Positions 12,863 to 21,827 of a stretch of 28,519 nt of DNA are shown here, piece after piece. A program made the position numbers and the translations under genes. Below the pieces are notes generated by a model. It worked only from the letters and a program-made list of their open reading frames with translations, did no database searches and was not told the DNA's origin. Each line of letters opens with the position of its first letter. The stretch's first letter is position 1. Source of the stretch: an uncultured Treponema sp. (GTDB lineage Bacteria > Spirochaetota > Spirochaetia > Treponematales > Treponemataceae); contig CALINC010000099.1 of assembly GCA_938045195.1 (NCBI GenBank), positions 1-28,519 of the forward strand, given 5' to 3'.

Positions 12863-15800
12863 ATGAAAAAATTATTTTGTGCTTTTGTAATTTTAATTTT
12901 TCTCATATTTATGGCATTACCCGTTTATTCTGAGGGGAAAAAAGTAACGATTAATTCTGCACAGTATACTGAATATAAAAAAATACCGAGTATGCCCGAT
13001 AGCGGAAACAAAGATGCTGAAGATATTCCTAAAGACGAAGTAATAATTTTTACGGGAACAGTATCAATTTCGGTTTCGGACGATAGTTCAACATCAACTA
13101 TAAAAGCTGATAAAATAATTCACAATAAAACACGTGATACGCTTGCGGCTTTCGGTAATGTTGTATATGAACGGCATGCCGGTTCGGCATCAGGCGAATC
13201 ATTTAAGGGTGAATATTTATTGTTCAATATAAAAAAATTGGAAGGTATTTTTTTAGACGGAATAATAGAACAAGCTCCTACAAAAAAAGGAAAAGAACCT
13301 TTTAGAATTCACACGGGAATTGCGGGAAAAAACGAAAGCGGTGTAATAGCTTTTAAAGACGCCTTATTGACAACAAGTAAAGACGATGATCCTTTATGGT
13401 CTATACGTGCAAGCCGAATATGGATTTTGCCGGGAAATGAAATGGCATTTGCTAACGGTTTTTTATCTGTCGGCATTGTACCTGTTTTATATCTTCCTTT
13501 TTTTTACTATCCGTCGGATGAAATGCTTTTTCATCCGGTCTTCGGCTTTAAAAATATTCAAGGAGCCTTTGTTCAAACAACAACATATTTACTTGGACGA
13601 AAACCGCTGCCTAAGGCAGAAGAGGTATCTTCATTTTCAAACTTTATGCAAAGCGATACTCTTAAAAAACAAAAACTTGAAGGATTGTTTTTTAAAAAAC
13701 TCGATGAGACGGAAGACAAAGTTGCAGATTCTTATTTAAAATTCTTAGCCGATAAATATTCTGCATTAGGATTTATGTTGGGGCTTGACGGAAAATTTTA
13801 CCCTCCAACCGAATATATAAAGCAAATAGCATTTCATACATTGTTCGGTGTTTCAAATACGGTATATACCGAAAATAAAAAAACTTCTTCAAAGTATGAT
13901 AAAAACGGAAAAGTAAATAAAAACTCGTCAACTTTGTTAGGGCTTAAAGTTCCGTTTAGATATGATATTAATTTTGCAATGGATATAATAAAGGACCCGC
14001 TTAAATTTTCGTTAAGCATGCCGCTAATGTCGGACCCTTATTTTAAAAAAGATTTTTTAGCTAGAAGTGAGGATATGAATTGGTTTAAATACCTTTTAGA
14101 CAAAGATAAATTAGCGGCTATTGAAGGCCCCGCAAAGGTTTCCAATTTTTTATGGAAAGTAGACGGTTCGATAAGTCCCGTGTTTAAAATTGTGCAGCCG
14201 TTTATCAATTCAATATCCGTTGAATCTATTACAGGCTCATTTAATTTTGAAAATAAAAAGAACGAACAACTTTCCGGTCAAGAAAGTTTATATTCTCCCG
14301 AACGGAATTTCTTCTACCCCAAAAATTTAGTGCCCGAATTACGCGCAAGAATGAGCGGCACTCTTTTTTCCACTTCGATGCTGCAAAAAAAAAATACGCA
14401 AAGTGTAAAAATTGATTTAGAGGGAATTAAAAATCCTTTTGATGAAAACTTTGCCCAAACATTAAAAAATGAAATTGAGAATAAAAATTCGGATAGTTCC
14501 GATACTGAAAGCAGTCGGGAAGATATAAATGAAAAATCTGCAAATGAATTTGACGGGCAAAATGACGAGGATAACAAAACTAAAGAAGATAAAGCTCTTG
14601 AAGAAAAAATTAAACCGCTTAAAATAATATTTCCTCAATTTCATATTTCGCAAGAGCAAACAAACAAAACTTCCCATAGTATAAATTATGACTTAACATA
14701 TAAATTAAACGGATTGGCACAAGAAGATATAACATTTGATTACAAAAGCTGGAAATCGCCTGCCGATATAAATTTAAAATCATTTTATTCAAACTATTAT
14801 AAATTAAACGGATTAGTATCGTTTGACAGTAAATTTTCATATAATCATGGTTTGTTAAATATAAATAACTCATTTGAATTGCAAGGTAATTATCAAAAAC
14901 ATCCGTGGCATAAAGATAAGGATAAACTTGAAGAAACCGAATTGATTAACTATAAATTGAGCGTTTACTCTTTAAAGAATTCCAATTCGATAAAATGCAG
15001 CCCGCTTATTTTTCATCCTATTTTTAAACCCATTTATTTGGAATGGGCAATGTCGGAAATATTATTGCAGTCCAAATTTACCGGTACATATAAAAAACCT
15101 GTTTGGGCACAAGAAAAAATAAAATGGGAAAAAGAATTTATTACAAAACATTCAGCAGCCGTAGGTATGGGTTTTATTTTATATGATTATACACAATTGA
15201 TAACATCAACTATCAATTTGCCTCCGCTTTTACAGGCGTATTCATTTTCGGGTAGTTTTAAGCTGCCCTACACTTCGCTGAATCTTTCAACAAAATTGTT
15301 TGAAAAAAAGGCAAAATCTGCCGAAGAGATGCATAAATTAAAGAAATGGAATTGGGAACCTTTTAAAGCAGAAGTAAAATTTTCTTTTCCGTTTAATATT
15401 TCTCTAAGTCAATCATATATTTATAACATTGCAGATAAAACACATGATACATATTCTCTTTCGTTTGGTTGGAAATACATAAATGCTTCGTATAATATGG
15501 CTAGAGAAATTCCATATAAGTATGATACTGTAAAGGGGTGGATACCGAAATCAACTGAAAAAAAATTTATACCACAGTCATTAAATTTTAATTTTTCCAA
15601 CAGCTCTTCTCCGATTGAATTTTATTTATGGCGAAATAGAATTAAATTTCAGTTTACATTTTCTTCATCGCTCAATTTCAATTTAAACCGTGTTACCGAT
15701 AGTTATTTTACTTTTTCACCTAAGATAACTTTTAAGATACATGAATTTCTAGATTTTAGTTTTACCTCTAATTCACGTAACGATTCGATTGCAAAATATT

Positions 15801-16138
15801 TTCAAGATATAATAAATTTCCCCATTCTTATTCCGGGTGAAAAAAATATACTAAAAGATTTGGCTTTATCGTTTTACTTTTGGGATGATAATGCAAGGCG
15901 GATGTCGGCATTTAAGTTAAAATCATTGGATTTTGAATTAACGCATTATTTAAAAGATTGGATTATGAAGTTTTCCTATTCGGTAAAACCTATATTAAAA
16001 ACCGAAGGCGCTCGAAAATTGTATAAACTCACTCCGACAATCACTTTTGCAGTTCAATGGAATCCGATAGGAGATATAAAGGTTCAAGCAAAACAGGAAG
16101 AAAATAAATTTACGGTTAACCGAGGTGAAATAAAATAG
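12863..16138 (+). CDS. lptD: LPS-assembly protein LptD homologue (OstA-type)
   Basis: A 1091-residue outer-membrane protein, longer than the roughly 780 residues of E. coli LptD but typical in size for treponemes. Residues 1-23 are a signal peptide (ending ALPVYS). About 60-200 is an OstA/LptA-like jellyroll: FTGTVSISV, KADKIIHNKTRDTLAAFGNV and GESFKGEYLLFNI. FVPVLYLPFFYYPSDE-type text at about 205-225 leads into the large C-terminal beta barrel, rich in Tyr, Phe and Lys. A very acidic insertion lies at about 535-585 (NSDSSDTESSREDI and following). LptD inserts lipopolysaccharide in the outer leaflet; treponemes have atypical or no LPS, so the cargo here is unknown. There is no clear ribosome binding site, and an A10 run lies at 14385-14394. 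Confidence 0.82.
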   Translation: MKKLFCAFVILIFLIFMALPVYSEGKKVTINSAQYTEYKKIPSMPDSGNKDAEDIPKDEVIIFTGTVSISVSDDSSTSTIKADKIIHNKTRDTLAAFGNVVYERHAGSASGESFKGEYLLFNIKKLEGIFLDGIIEQAPTKKGKEPFRIHTGIAGKNESGVIAFKDALLTTSKDDDPLWSIRASRIWILPGNEMAFANGFLSVGIVPVLYLPFFYYPSDEMLFHPVFGFKNIQGAFVQTTTYLLGRKPLPKAEEVSSFSNFMQSDTLKKQKLEGLFFKKLDETEDKVADSYLKFLADKYSALGFMLGLDGKFYPPTEYIKQIAFHTLFGVSNTVYTENKKTSSKYDKNGKVNKNSSTLLGLKVPFRYDINFAMDIIKDPLKFSLSMPLMSDPYFKKDFLARSEDMNWFKYLLDKDKLAAIEGPAKVSNFLWKVDGSISPVFKIVQPFINSISVESITGSFNFENKKNEQLSGQESLYSPERNFFYPKNLVPELRARMSGTLFSTSMLQKKNTQSVKIDLEGIKNPFDENFAQTLKNEIENKNSDSSDTESSREDINEKSANEFDGQNDEDNKTKEDKALEEKIKPLKIIFPQFHISQEQTNKTSHSINYDLTYKLNGLAQEDITFDYKSWKSPADINLKSFYSNYYKLNGLVSFDSKFSYNHGLLNINNSFELQGNYQKHPWHKDKDKLEETELINYKLSVYSLKNSNSIKCSPLIFHPIFKPIYLEWAMSEILLQSKFTGTYKKPVWAQEKIKWEKEFITKHSAAVGMGFILYDYTQLITSTINLPPLLQAYSFSGSFKLPYTSLNLSTKLFEKKAKSAEEMHKLKKWNWEPFKAEVKFSFPFNISLSQSYIYNIADKTHDTYSLSFGWKYINASYNMAREIPYKYDTVKGWIPKSTEKKFIPQSLNFNFSNSSSPIEFYLWRNRIKFQFTFSSSLNFNLNRVTDSYFTFSPKITFKIHEFLDFSFTSNSRNDSIAKYFQDIINFPILIPGEKNILKDLALSFYFWDDNARRMSAFKLKSLDFELTHYLKDWIMKFSYSVKPILKTEGARKLYKLTPTITFAVQWNPIGDIKVQAKQEENKFTVNRGEIK

Positions 16139-16165
16139 CAAAAAATGGTGCGGTATATTTTACAG

Positions 16166-16909
16166 TTATTCTTCTTTCCTAAACAACCGGTAAAAAAGCA
16201 AAAGTATGTTATACCAAAAATATCTGAATATATTAAACATTCTAAACGGATTTTTTAAAATCTGAATAAGGTAGTCGTACCCTTTTTCAAAAGCGGCTTC
16301 GGATGGACGGTTTTTAAATTTAGAAAAAATATCTATAACGGAGGCATCGCGGATAAAAATACCCGATTTAAAATGTTCTCTGTTTCTGTAAACCCATTTT
16401 CTTCCGCCCGGTATTCCGGAACTAATAATTACTATTGACGGTTCGGCTTTAGCCATTGCAGAAATAATATGCGGTTCTATGGATTTGCGGTAATAGCCGG
16501 AAAAACGTCCGACAATACGAATACCGGGGAAAGTACTTTTTACATTTTTTTCCGCTTTTAATAAACTTTCTTGTCTGCCGCCGAACAAATAAAGACTTTT
16601 ATAATGAGCATCTATTACATTTAGAAATTTTATTATAATTGAAAACTGTTGCCGCCGCACAGGAATATCTTTTTTTAAAAAAGCGGCACCGCGTATTAAA
16701 CTTTTTGAGAGCGGCAAACAAAGAGCAGCGTTTTGTACCATGCTTCTAAATTCATTATCATGCCGTGCTTTTAAAACATCCCATAGTGTCATAAAAATAA
16801 TTTGCTGCGGTCCTTGTTTTTGCAAAAGAGCCATAACGGTTTCGTCAATGTCTTCCTCTTTAAGAACATCAAGCGGAACGTTTAAAAAGTTAATTCGTTT
16901 TACAGACAT
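16166..16909 (-). CDS. WecG/TagA/CpsF-family glycosyltransferase
   Basis: A 247-residue GT26-family protein. The family adds a sugar (such as N-acetylmannosamine derivatives) to a lipid-linked acceptor in making teichoic acids or enterobacterial common antigen. Support: INFLNVPLDVL at the start, FMTLWDVLKARHDNEFRSMV, a nucleotide-sugar region YLFGGRQESLLKAEK, and ISSGIPGGRKWVYRNREHF, the family's G-x-P-x-x-E-x-W motif in variant form (G-x-P-GG-x-K-W). The C-terminus is hydrophobic and basic (FRYFWYNILLLFYRLF), consistent with membrane association. It begins 27 bases after rsmE with GGAGAC upstream. The actual glycan is unknown. Confidence 0.85.
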   Translation of the reverse strand: MSVKRINFLNVPLDVLKEEDIDETVMALLQKQGPQQIIFMTLWDVLKARHDNEFRSMVQNAALCLPLSKSLIRGAAFLKKDIPVRRQQFSIIIKFLNVIDAHYKSLYLFGGRQESLLKAEKNVKSTFPGIRIVGRFSGYYRKSIEPHIISAMAKAEPSIVIISSGIPGGRKWVYRNREHFKSGIFIRDASVIDIFSKFKNRPSEAAFEKGYDYLIQILKNPFRMFNIFRYFWYNILLLFYRLFRKEE

Positions 16910-16936
16910 ATTTTCAAGTCTCCATCTTATAAAAAA

Positions 16937-17683
16937 TCAAACCGTTAAAATCGTTTGAGCGGCGGCAAGTGCATAAATCGCAGCGGTTTCAGCACGAAGT
17001 ACGTTTGTCTTTAAATGTACTTCGTAAAAACCGTTTTTCAGTAACAGTTCTCTTTCGGTAGGACTTATACCGCCTTCACATCCTATAGCCAAAACAACGG
17101 TTTCTGCACCGGCTTTTAAGCATTCAAAAATTGACGGTTCTGCTTTATCTACTTCGGTAAACATCAATTTTGCCGTTTTTTTACCGCCGGTATATTCCGT
17201 AAGCGAGTTTAAAACGCAGTTTAAGGGAGCTGCTTCAAAGAGCTGCGTATCTACCGGCGAACCAGATTGTTGACGGGCTTCGCGTACAATTCGGCACCGC
17301 CTTTCGGTTTGATTTTTGTTTTCTTCCCGTACTACGGAAAATTCGCCCAAAACAGGAAAGATAACGGCAGCCCCCGCTTCAGTGCACTGGCGCACGGCTA
17401 AATCCATGTGCTGTCCTTTTATAAGCCATTGCATTACAATAAAAGAACACTGCGGTGTAACAGTTTTTCCGGCTGAGCTGCAAAGGAGTTTTAGTTCCAC
17501 ATACCGTTTTGCAGTGTTTATATTAAAAACTTCAGCCTGCATTGTGCCGGCATCGTTGAGTGAAACCTGTAATGTTTGCCCCGCTTTTATTCTGCGCACG
17601 GAAACAAGATATGTGTAATCTTTTTCCGTAAGCCGGACTATTCCTTCTTTATTGGGCTGTTTTGAAACTATTAACTGTTTCAT
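16937..17683 (-). CDS. rsmE: 16S rRNA m3U1498 methyltransferase RsmE
   Basis: A 248-residue SPOUT-class methyltransferase that N3-methylates U1498 of 16S rRNA using S-adenosylmethionine. Diagnostic sequences are VMQWLIKGQHMDLAVRQCTE and REARQQSGSP in the middle, and the trefoil-knot SAM-binding motifs AIGCEGGISPTE (199-210) and LRAETAAIYALAAAQ (229-243). The usual IGPEGG motif reads IGCEGG here, a substitution outside the catalytic residues. The N-terminal PUA-like domain is also visible. It lies 11 bases after ctp and before the glycosyltransferase in one operon. Confidence 0.93.
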   Translation of the reverse strand: MKQLIVSKQPNKEGIVRLTEKDYTYLVSVRRIKAGQTLQVSLNDAGTMQAEVFNINTAKRYVELKLLCSSAGKTVTPQCSFIVMQWLIKGQHMDLAVRQCTEAGAAVIFPVLGEFSVVREENKNQTERRCRIVREARQQSGSPVDTQLFEAAPLNCVLNSLTEYTGGKKTAKLMFTEVDKAEPSIFECLKAGAETVVLAIGCEGGISPTERELLLKNGFYEVHLKTNVLRAETAAIYALAAAQTILTV

Positions 17684-17694
17684 TTTAGCTTAGG

Positions 17695-19188
17695 TTATTT
17701 CTTTTTTTCCTGTTCTTGTTTCTTTTTTGCTTTTTCTTCTTCCTGCATTTGTAAAAGCGTTTTTGTGTTTTTTAACAGTTCATTTACATTTTGAGTATTT
17801 AAAACCTTTACCGCCGCTTGAAGCTGATTATCATCGTCAATATCGATAACGGGAGCTGCATGCGAACGGTGATATTCGTTTTTTATAAGAGGCAATATCA
17901 AATTTACTGGAATCGCGTATTTTTTTTCAAGCACTTTTGCAAAATCAATCATTTCGGCTCTTGAAAGCATTTTCTTACTTCTTGTAAAATCTGCAATTTC
18001 TGACGTATTTAAAAGTTTTATGGCATTTTCTTCCTGTTCGGGCGTAAATTGCGGTCTTTTTACTTCTAAATCCGGTAAAATGCCTAATTTGTCTATATTT
18101 GCCCCGCTGGGTGAATAATATCGGGCGGTGGTTATTTTTACCGATTCGTTTTGCGTCAAGGGAATGATATGCTGCACGAGTCCCTTGCCGTAAGATTTTG
18201 TTCCTATGAGATATGCTCTTTTATGATCTTTTAATGCGCCTGAAACTATTTCGGAAGCACTGGCAGACCCTTCGTTTATAAGAATAACCATAGGCATCGA
18301 CGCAGGAATTTTTGTGCCGAAGCGTTTTGCATTATAACTTGCATTTGCCGATGCGACACGGCCTTTTGTTGAAACGACTTCTCCCGATTCTAAGAAAATA
18401 CTTGAAACATCAATGGAGCTTGTTATAAGCCCTCCGGGGTTATTGCGCAAATCCAAAATTAATTTTGAACACCCCTCTTCTTGCAGTTTGGTTATTGCTT
18501 CAATTATTCTCTTTGCAGAATTCGGATTAAATTCTATCAAGCGTATATATGCAATGTCTTTATCTATTTTTGTAAATTTAACCGTCGGCACTTCAATAAG
18601 GGCTCTTTTTATTTTAACTTCAAATTCCATAGATTTTCCGCGTAAGATTTTTAAGGTTACTTCCGAGCCTTCTCTTCCGCGCAGCATATTCAGTACGTCT
18701 TCTTGAGTTATGTCTTCGGTATGCGTTCCGTCTATTTCGGTTATATAATCTCCGGATTGCAGCCCCGCTTTCCATCCGGGAGTATCTTCAATGGGGCTTG
18801 CAATTTCTACATAGGCGGGTCTGCCCGGCGTTGAAACGGAAGCCTTTGTTATGTGAACGCCTATTCCGCAAAATACTCCGCTTGTCGTATCTTGTAAGTC
18901 ATACCCGACAGAAGTATTTTTATAAATATAGGAAGTGTAGGGATCTTGTAACGAATTAAGCATTCCCTCCATTGCACTCTTATAGAGAAGCTCAGGGTCT
19001 ACTTCATCGACATAGTCGGTTTTAAGCATTTCATAAACCGATTCCAAAAGCTCCATATTTATATCTGCCGAATTGGAATCTTCTTCATCATTGGGTGCTG
19101 CGGGAGCCTGTTGCGGCATAAAAAAAACTGCGGCTAATAAAAGTCCCGAAAAGATAATAGTATTTATCCATGTAATTTTCTTGCTCAT
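17695..19188 (-). CDS. ctpA: Carboxyl-terminal processing protease (S41A family)
   Basis: A 497-residue periplasmic serine protease. A signal or anchor sequence spans about residues 8-30 (INTIIFSGLLLAAVFF). A PDZ domain lies at about 105-195 (FCGIGVHITKA, AGLQSGDYITEIDG). The S41 catalytic core follows, with nucleophile S310 in EGSASASEIVSGAL and Lys K335 in TKSYGKGLVQ. PDLEV and a charged tail ending in Lys/Glu repeats (EEEKAKKKQEQEKKK) close the protein. Such proteases trim or degrade envelope proteins. GGAAG lies 2-6 bases before the ATG. A perfect TTGACA (19218-19223) lies on the minus strand, with a weak GAAAAT 17 bases on (19195-19200). Confidence 0.92.
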   Translation of the reverse strand: MSKKITWINTIIFSGLLLAAVFFMPQQAPAAPNDEEDSNSADINMELLESVYEMLKTDYVDEVDPELLYKSAMEGMLNSLQDPYTSYIYKNTSVGYDLQDTTSGVFCGIGVHITKASVSTPGRPAYVEIASPIEDTPGWKAGLQSGDYITEIDGTHTEDITQEDVLNMLRGREGSEVTLKILRGKSMEFEVKIKRALIEVPTVKFTKIDKDIAYIRLIEFNPNSAKRIIEAITKLQEEGCSKLILDLRNNPGGLITSSIDVSSIFLESGEVVSTKGRVASANASYNAKRFGTKIPASMPMVILINEGSASASEIVSGALKDHKRAYLIGTKSYGKGLVQHIIPLTQNESVKITTARYYSPSGANIDKLGILPDLEVKRPQFTPEQEENAIKLLNTSEIADFTRSKKMLSRAEMIDFAKVLEKKYAIPVNLILPLIKNEYHRSHAAPVIDIDDDNQLQAAVKVLNTQNVNELLKNTKTLLQMQEEEKAKKKQEQEKKK

Positions 19189-19194
19189 TCTTCC

Positions 19195-19223
19195 ATTTTC
19201 AAACTATATCGAAGATTTGTCAA
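19195..19223 (-). promoter_or_regulatory. Possible promoter of ctpA
   Basis: TTGACA at 19218-19223 is perfect; GAAAAT at 19195-19200, 17 bases downstream, matches the -10 consensus at four of six positions. Transcription would begin at or next to the start codon. Confidence 0.35.
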
Positions 19224-19252
19224 GTACCCGTGATAATACGTAAGATTGTATC

Positions 19253-19281
19253 TTGCTTATTTTAGCGTTTTAGTATATAAT
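19253..19281 (+). promoter_or_regulatory. Promoter of recQ, very close to the start codon
   Basis: TTGCTT (19253-19258) and a perfect TATAAT (19276-19281) are spaced by 17 bases. The ATG is only 12 bases after the -10 box, so the leader would be about 5 bases with no ribosome binding site. Confidence 0.65.
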
Positions 19282-19292
19282 ATGTTCTTGTT

Positions 19293-21188
19293 ATGGTTTT
19301 AGATAACTCTGCCGATAATAGTTTTTTCTCAAGCCCTCAAGAAGTTTTAAAGAGTGTGTTCGGTTATGATGAATTCCGTCCGTTCCAAAAAGAAATAATC
19401 GAGCAAATTTTAGCGGGAGGTGATGTGCTGGCAGTTATGCCGACAGGCGGAGGTAAATCTTTATGCTATCAAATACCTGCGATGATTTTTAAGGGACTGA
19501 CTGTTGTAGTTTCTCCTTTAATCGCTCTTATGCACGACCAAATACGCTGCCTTGAAACATTTGGGATACAAGCAGCTGCCTTAAATAGCTCTCTCGATTG
19601 GGAAAAATACTCCGATAATATACGAAAGATAAAAAGCGGCGAGATACGTCTTCTCTATGTAGCTCCGGAAACGCTTCTTACCGAACGATGTAAGGAACTT
19701 ATTTCTTCCGTGCAGGTAGACTGCCTTACGGTTGATGAAGCTCATTGTATTTCCGAGTGGGGGCATGATTTCCGCCCTGAATACCGGCAGCTCACGAAAA
19801 TACGCAAAATAATTCCGAAAGCGGCTTGTTTGGCATTAACCGCCACCGCAACTCTAACCGTTCGTGAAGACATAAAGAAAAATCTCCACTTAAAAAAGCC
19901 TAAAGAATTTGTTGCAAGTTTTAATCGGAGCAATATTTTTTTAGAAGTAAAACAAAAACAAAAACCTTTTGATCAAGCCGTTGAATTCTTAAAAGAACAC
20001 AAGGGCGAAAGCGGAATAATATACTGCTTTTCAAGAAAACAGGCAGACACCCTTGCCGTACAGCTTTCCGTATTGGGCTATTCCGCAAAACCGTATCATG
20101 CAGGTCTTTCCGACGAGCTTAGGCAAAAAACACAAAACGGTTTTATCAATGACGATATTCAAATTATAGCCGCAACAGTCGCTTTCGGAATGGGAATAAA
20201 TAAACCCAATGTCCGCTTTGTCATACACTTTGATTTACCTAAAAGTATCGAACAATATTATCAAGAAATAGGACGGGCGGGACGGGACGGGGAGCCGGCT
20301 CACGCTCTTTTATTGTTTTCGGCAGCAGACATTTTTAAACTCAAATTTTTAATGCAGGATAAAACGCCGGATGAAGTCCGTAAAGCCGAAAAAATGCTTT
20401 CTGCAATTAGTAATTATGCCCAAACCAATAGCTGCCGCCGAAGAGCTTTGCTGAAATATTTTGGAGAAACGGTTTCTTCTGAAGAACTCGCAGAGATTCA
20501 AGGCGATAGCCCCTGTTGTGATTTTTGCAGCAGAGAACAAATTGAAAAAACCGATGTTACGATTCCTGTGCAAAAATTTTTATCATGTGTATTACGGACA
20601 GGCTGCCGTTTCGGTTCAAGTTATATTATAGATGTTCTTTTGGGTTCCAAACAAAAACGGGTATTGGAAAATAAACATAATGAGCTTTCGGTTTGGGGCA
20701 TCGGCACAGAGTTTAACCGTGAAGGCTGGCTGGAACTTGTGCGTATTTTGCTTGCGGAAGATTACCTCATAAAAGATGAAAATTATTCCGTGTTATCATT
20801 GACCCAAAAAGCAAAAGATGAACTTAATGCCCGCACCCGGATCTTTCTACCCATTGATTTAAATAAAAAACTTTCAAGCGAAGAAGATTCAAGTGCAAAA
20901 ATTGATGCAGAAAAACAAAAACGCAAAATCCTTTCGCCTGAAGATTTACTCGACGAAGCGGGGCTAAAACTTGTAAAAATCCTCAAACAAAAACGCCGAG
21001 AACTGGCAGAAGAAACAAATATACCGCCGTATATTATTTTTTCGGATAAAACGATTATTGATATAGCCGTCAAAAAACCGCAATCTATTGAAGAACTGGA
21101 TTTTATTTTCGGTATCGGCAAAGCAAAAAAAGAAAAATACGGCAGCATAATTTTAAAAGCCGTATCCGCAGGAAAGAATACATATTAG
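19293..21188 (+). CDS. recQ: ATP-dependent DNA helicase RecQ
   Basis: A 631-residue 3'-5' helicase for recombination and fork repair. Domains in order: helicase core with Walker A MPTGGGKSLC (T51-S56), DEAH at 148-151, TATAT at 184-187 and YYQEIGRAGRDGEP for motif VI; then the RecQ-Ct zinc and winged-helix region (CRRRALLKYFGE and CCDFC at about 381-412); and a C-terminal HRDC domain (EELDFIFGIGKAKKEKYG). The Cys pattern is slightly unusual: CCDFC replaces the common CGNCDxC, so one zinc ligand may be shifted. The start at ATG 19293 is the only one compatible with the core (VLKSVFGYDEFRPFQKEII). Confidence 0.96.
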   Translation: MVLDNSADNSFFSSPQEVLKSVFGYDEFRPFQKEIIEQILAGGDVLAVMPTGGGKSLCYQIPAMIFKGLTVVVSPLIALMHDQIRCLETFGIQAAALNSSLDWEKYSDNIRKIKSGEIRLLYVAPETLLTERCKELISSVQVDCLTVDEAHCISEWGHDFRPEYRQLTKIRKIIPKAACLALTATATLTVREDIKKNLHLKKPKEFVASFNRSNIFLEVKQKQKPFDQAVEFLKEHKGESGIIYCFSRKQADTLAVQLSVLGYSAKPYHAGLSDELRQKTQNGFINDDIQIIAATVAFGMGINKPNVRFVIHFDLPKSIEQYYQEIGRAGRDGEPAHALLLFSAADIFKLKFLMQDKTPDEVRKAEKMLSAISNYAQTNSCRRRALLKYFGETVSSEELAEIQGDSPCCDFCSREQIEKTDVTIPVQKFLSCVLRTGCRFGSSYIIDVLLGSKQKRVLENKHNELSVWGIGTEFNREGWLELVRILLAEDYLIKDENYSVLSLTQKAKDELNARTRIFLPIDLNKKLSSEEDSSAKIDAEKQKRKILSPEDLLDEAGLKLVKILKQKRRELAEETNIPPYIIFSDKTIIDIAVKKPQSIEELDFIFGIGKAKKEKYGSIILKAVSAGKNTY

Positions 21189-21226
21189 CTTTAACCGCAC
21201 CCGCTTTTAATTTTGTAATTTCCCTC

Positions 21227-21255
21227 TTGACTAATTTTTCTACATAGTGTATTAT
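21227..21255 (+). promoter_or_regulatory. Promoter of the rpsP operon
   Basis: TTGACT (21227-21232) and TATTAT (21250-21255) are spaced by 17 bases, about 68 bases before the GTG start of rpsP. Confidence 0.65.
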
Positions 21256-21322
21256 GCTATCTTACTGTATTTTATATACGGTAAATATCTGGTATATTTT
21301 GGGTTTAACCCGGGAGGTTATA

Positions 21323-21568
21323 GTGGTAAAGATCAGATTAAAGAGAATCGGAACAAAGAAACGCCCGTACTATCGAATTGTTGTTCAAGATGCACGCGAA
21401 CCGAGAAACGGTAAAACAATCGATGAAGTAGGCATTTATCATCCGATTGAAGCGGCTGAAAAGCAAATCTCTTTTAACGGCGATAAAATAAGAAGCTGGA
21501 TTGAAAAAGGTGCACAGCCTACGGATACGGTCAGACGCTTACTTAACAAAAAAGAATTCACTTTATAA
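21323..21568 (+). CDS. rpsP: 30S ribosomal protein S16
   Basis: An 81-residue S16 with the expected VKIRLKRIGTKKRPYYRIVV start and the later GIYHPIEAAEKQ and WIEKGAQPTDTVRRLL motifs. I start it at GTG 21323-21325, 5 bases after GGGAGG; an ATG at 21254 in the same frame overlaps the promoter and would add a 23-residue extension absent from the family. It is the first gene of the rpsP-khpA-rimM-trmD-rplS operon. Confidence 0.95.
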   Translation: MVKIRLKRIGTKKRPYYRIVVQDAREPRNGKTIDEVGIYHPIEAAEKQISFNGDKIRSWIEKGAQPTDTVRRLLNKKEFTL

Positions 21569-21591
21569 TTGCAAGTGAAAAGGAAAGTACA

Positions 21592-21825
21592 ATGCAAAAA
21601 GATTTAATTGAATACATTGCCAAATCTTTGGTAGATGACCCCTCTGCCGTTGAGGTTAAAGAAACCGAAAACGAAAAAGGTTTTGTGTTGGAGCTTAAAG
21701 TAGCTTCCAATGATGTCGGCAAGGTTATCGGCAAGCAGGGTAGAATTGCAAAATCTATTAGGACGCTGCTTAATGCAAGCTCAGGAAAGTCCGGAAAGCA
21801 CTATTCGCTTGAAATTTTAGACTAG
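21592..21825 (+). CDS. khpA: KH-domain RNA-binding protein (KhpA/YlqC family)
   Basis: A 77-residue protein consisting of one KH domain, with the RNA-binding loop GKVIGKQGRIAKSIRTLL. Homologues (KhpA) bind RNA broadly and affect cell division and elongation in Gram-positive bacteria; the role in spirochaetes is inferred. Its place between rpsP and rimM is widely conserved. AAGGAAAG lies before the ATG, and it ends 2 bases before rimM. Confidence 0.92.
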   Translation: MQKDLIEYIAKSLVDDPSAVEVKETENEKGFVLELKVASNDVGKVIGKQGRIAKSIRTLLNASSGKSGKHYSLEILD

Positions 21826-21827
21826 TA

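Noticed and set aside
17316..17618. 100-codon plus-strand frame opposite rsmE
   Set aside because: Mirror frame of a well-supported gene with no independent features.
21254..21322. Upstream ATG start for rpsP
   Set aside because: It would begin inside the -10 box and add 23 residues foreign to S16; GTG 21323 has GGGAGG.
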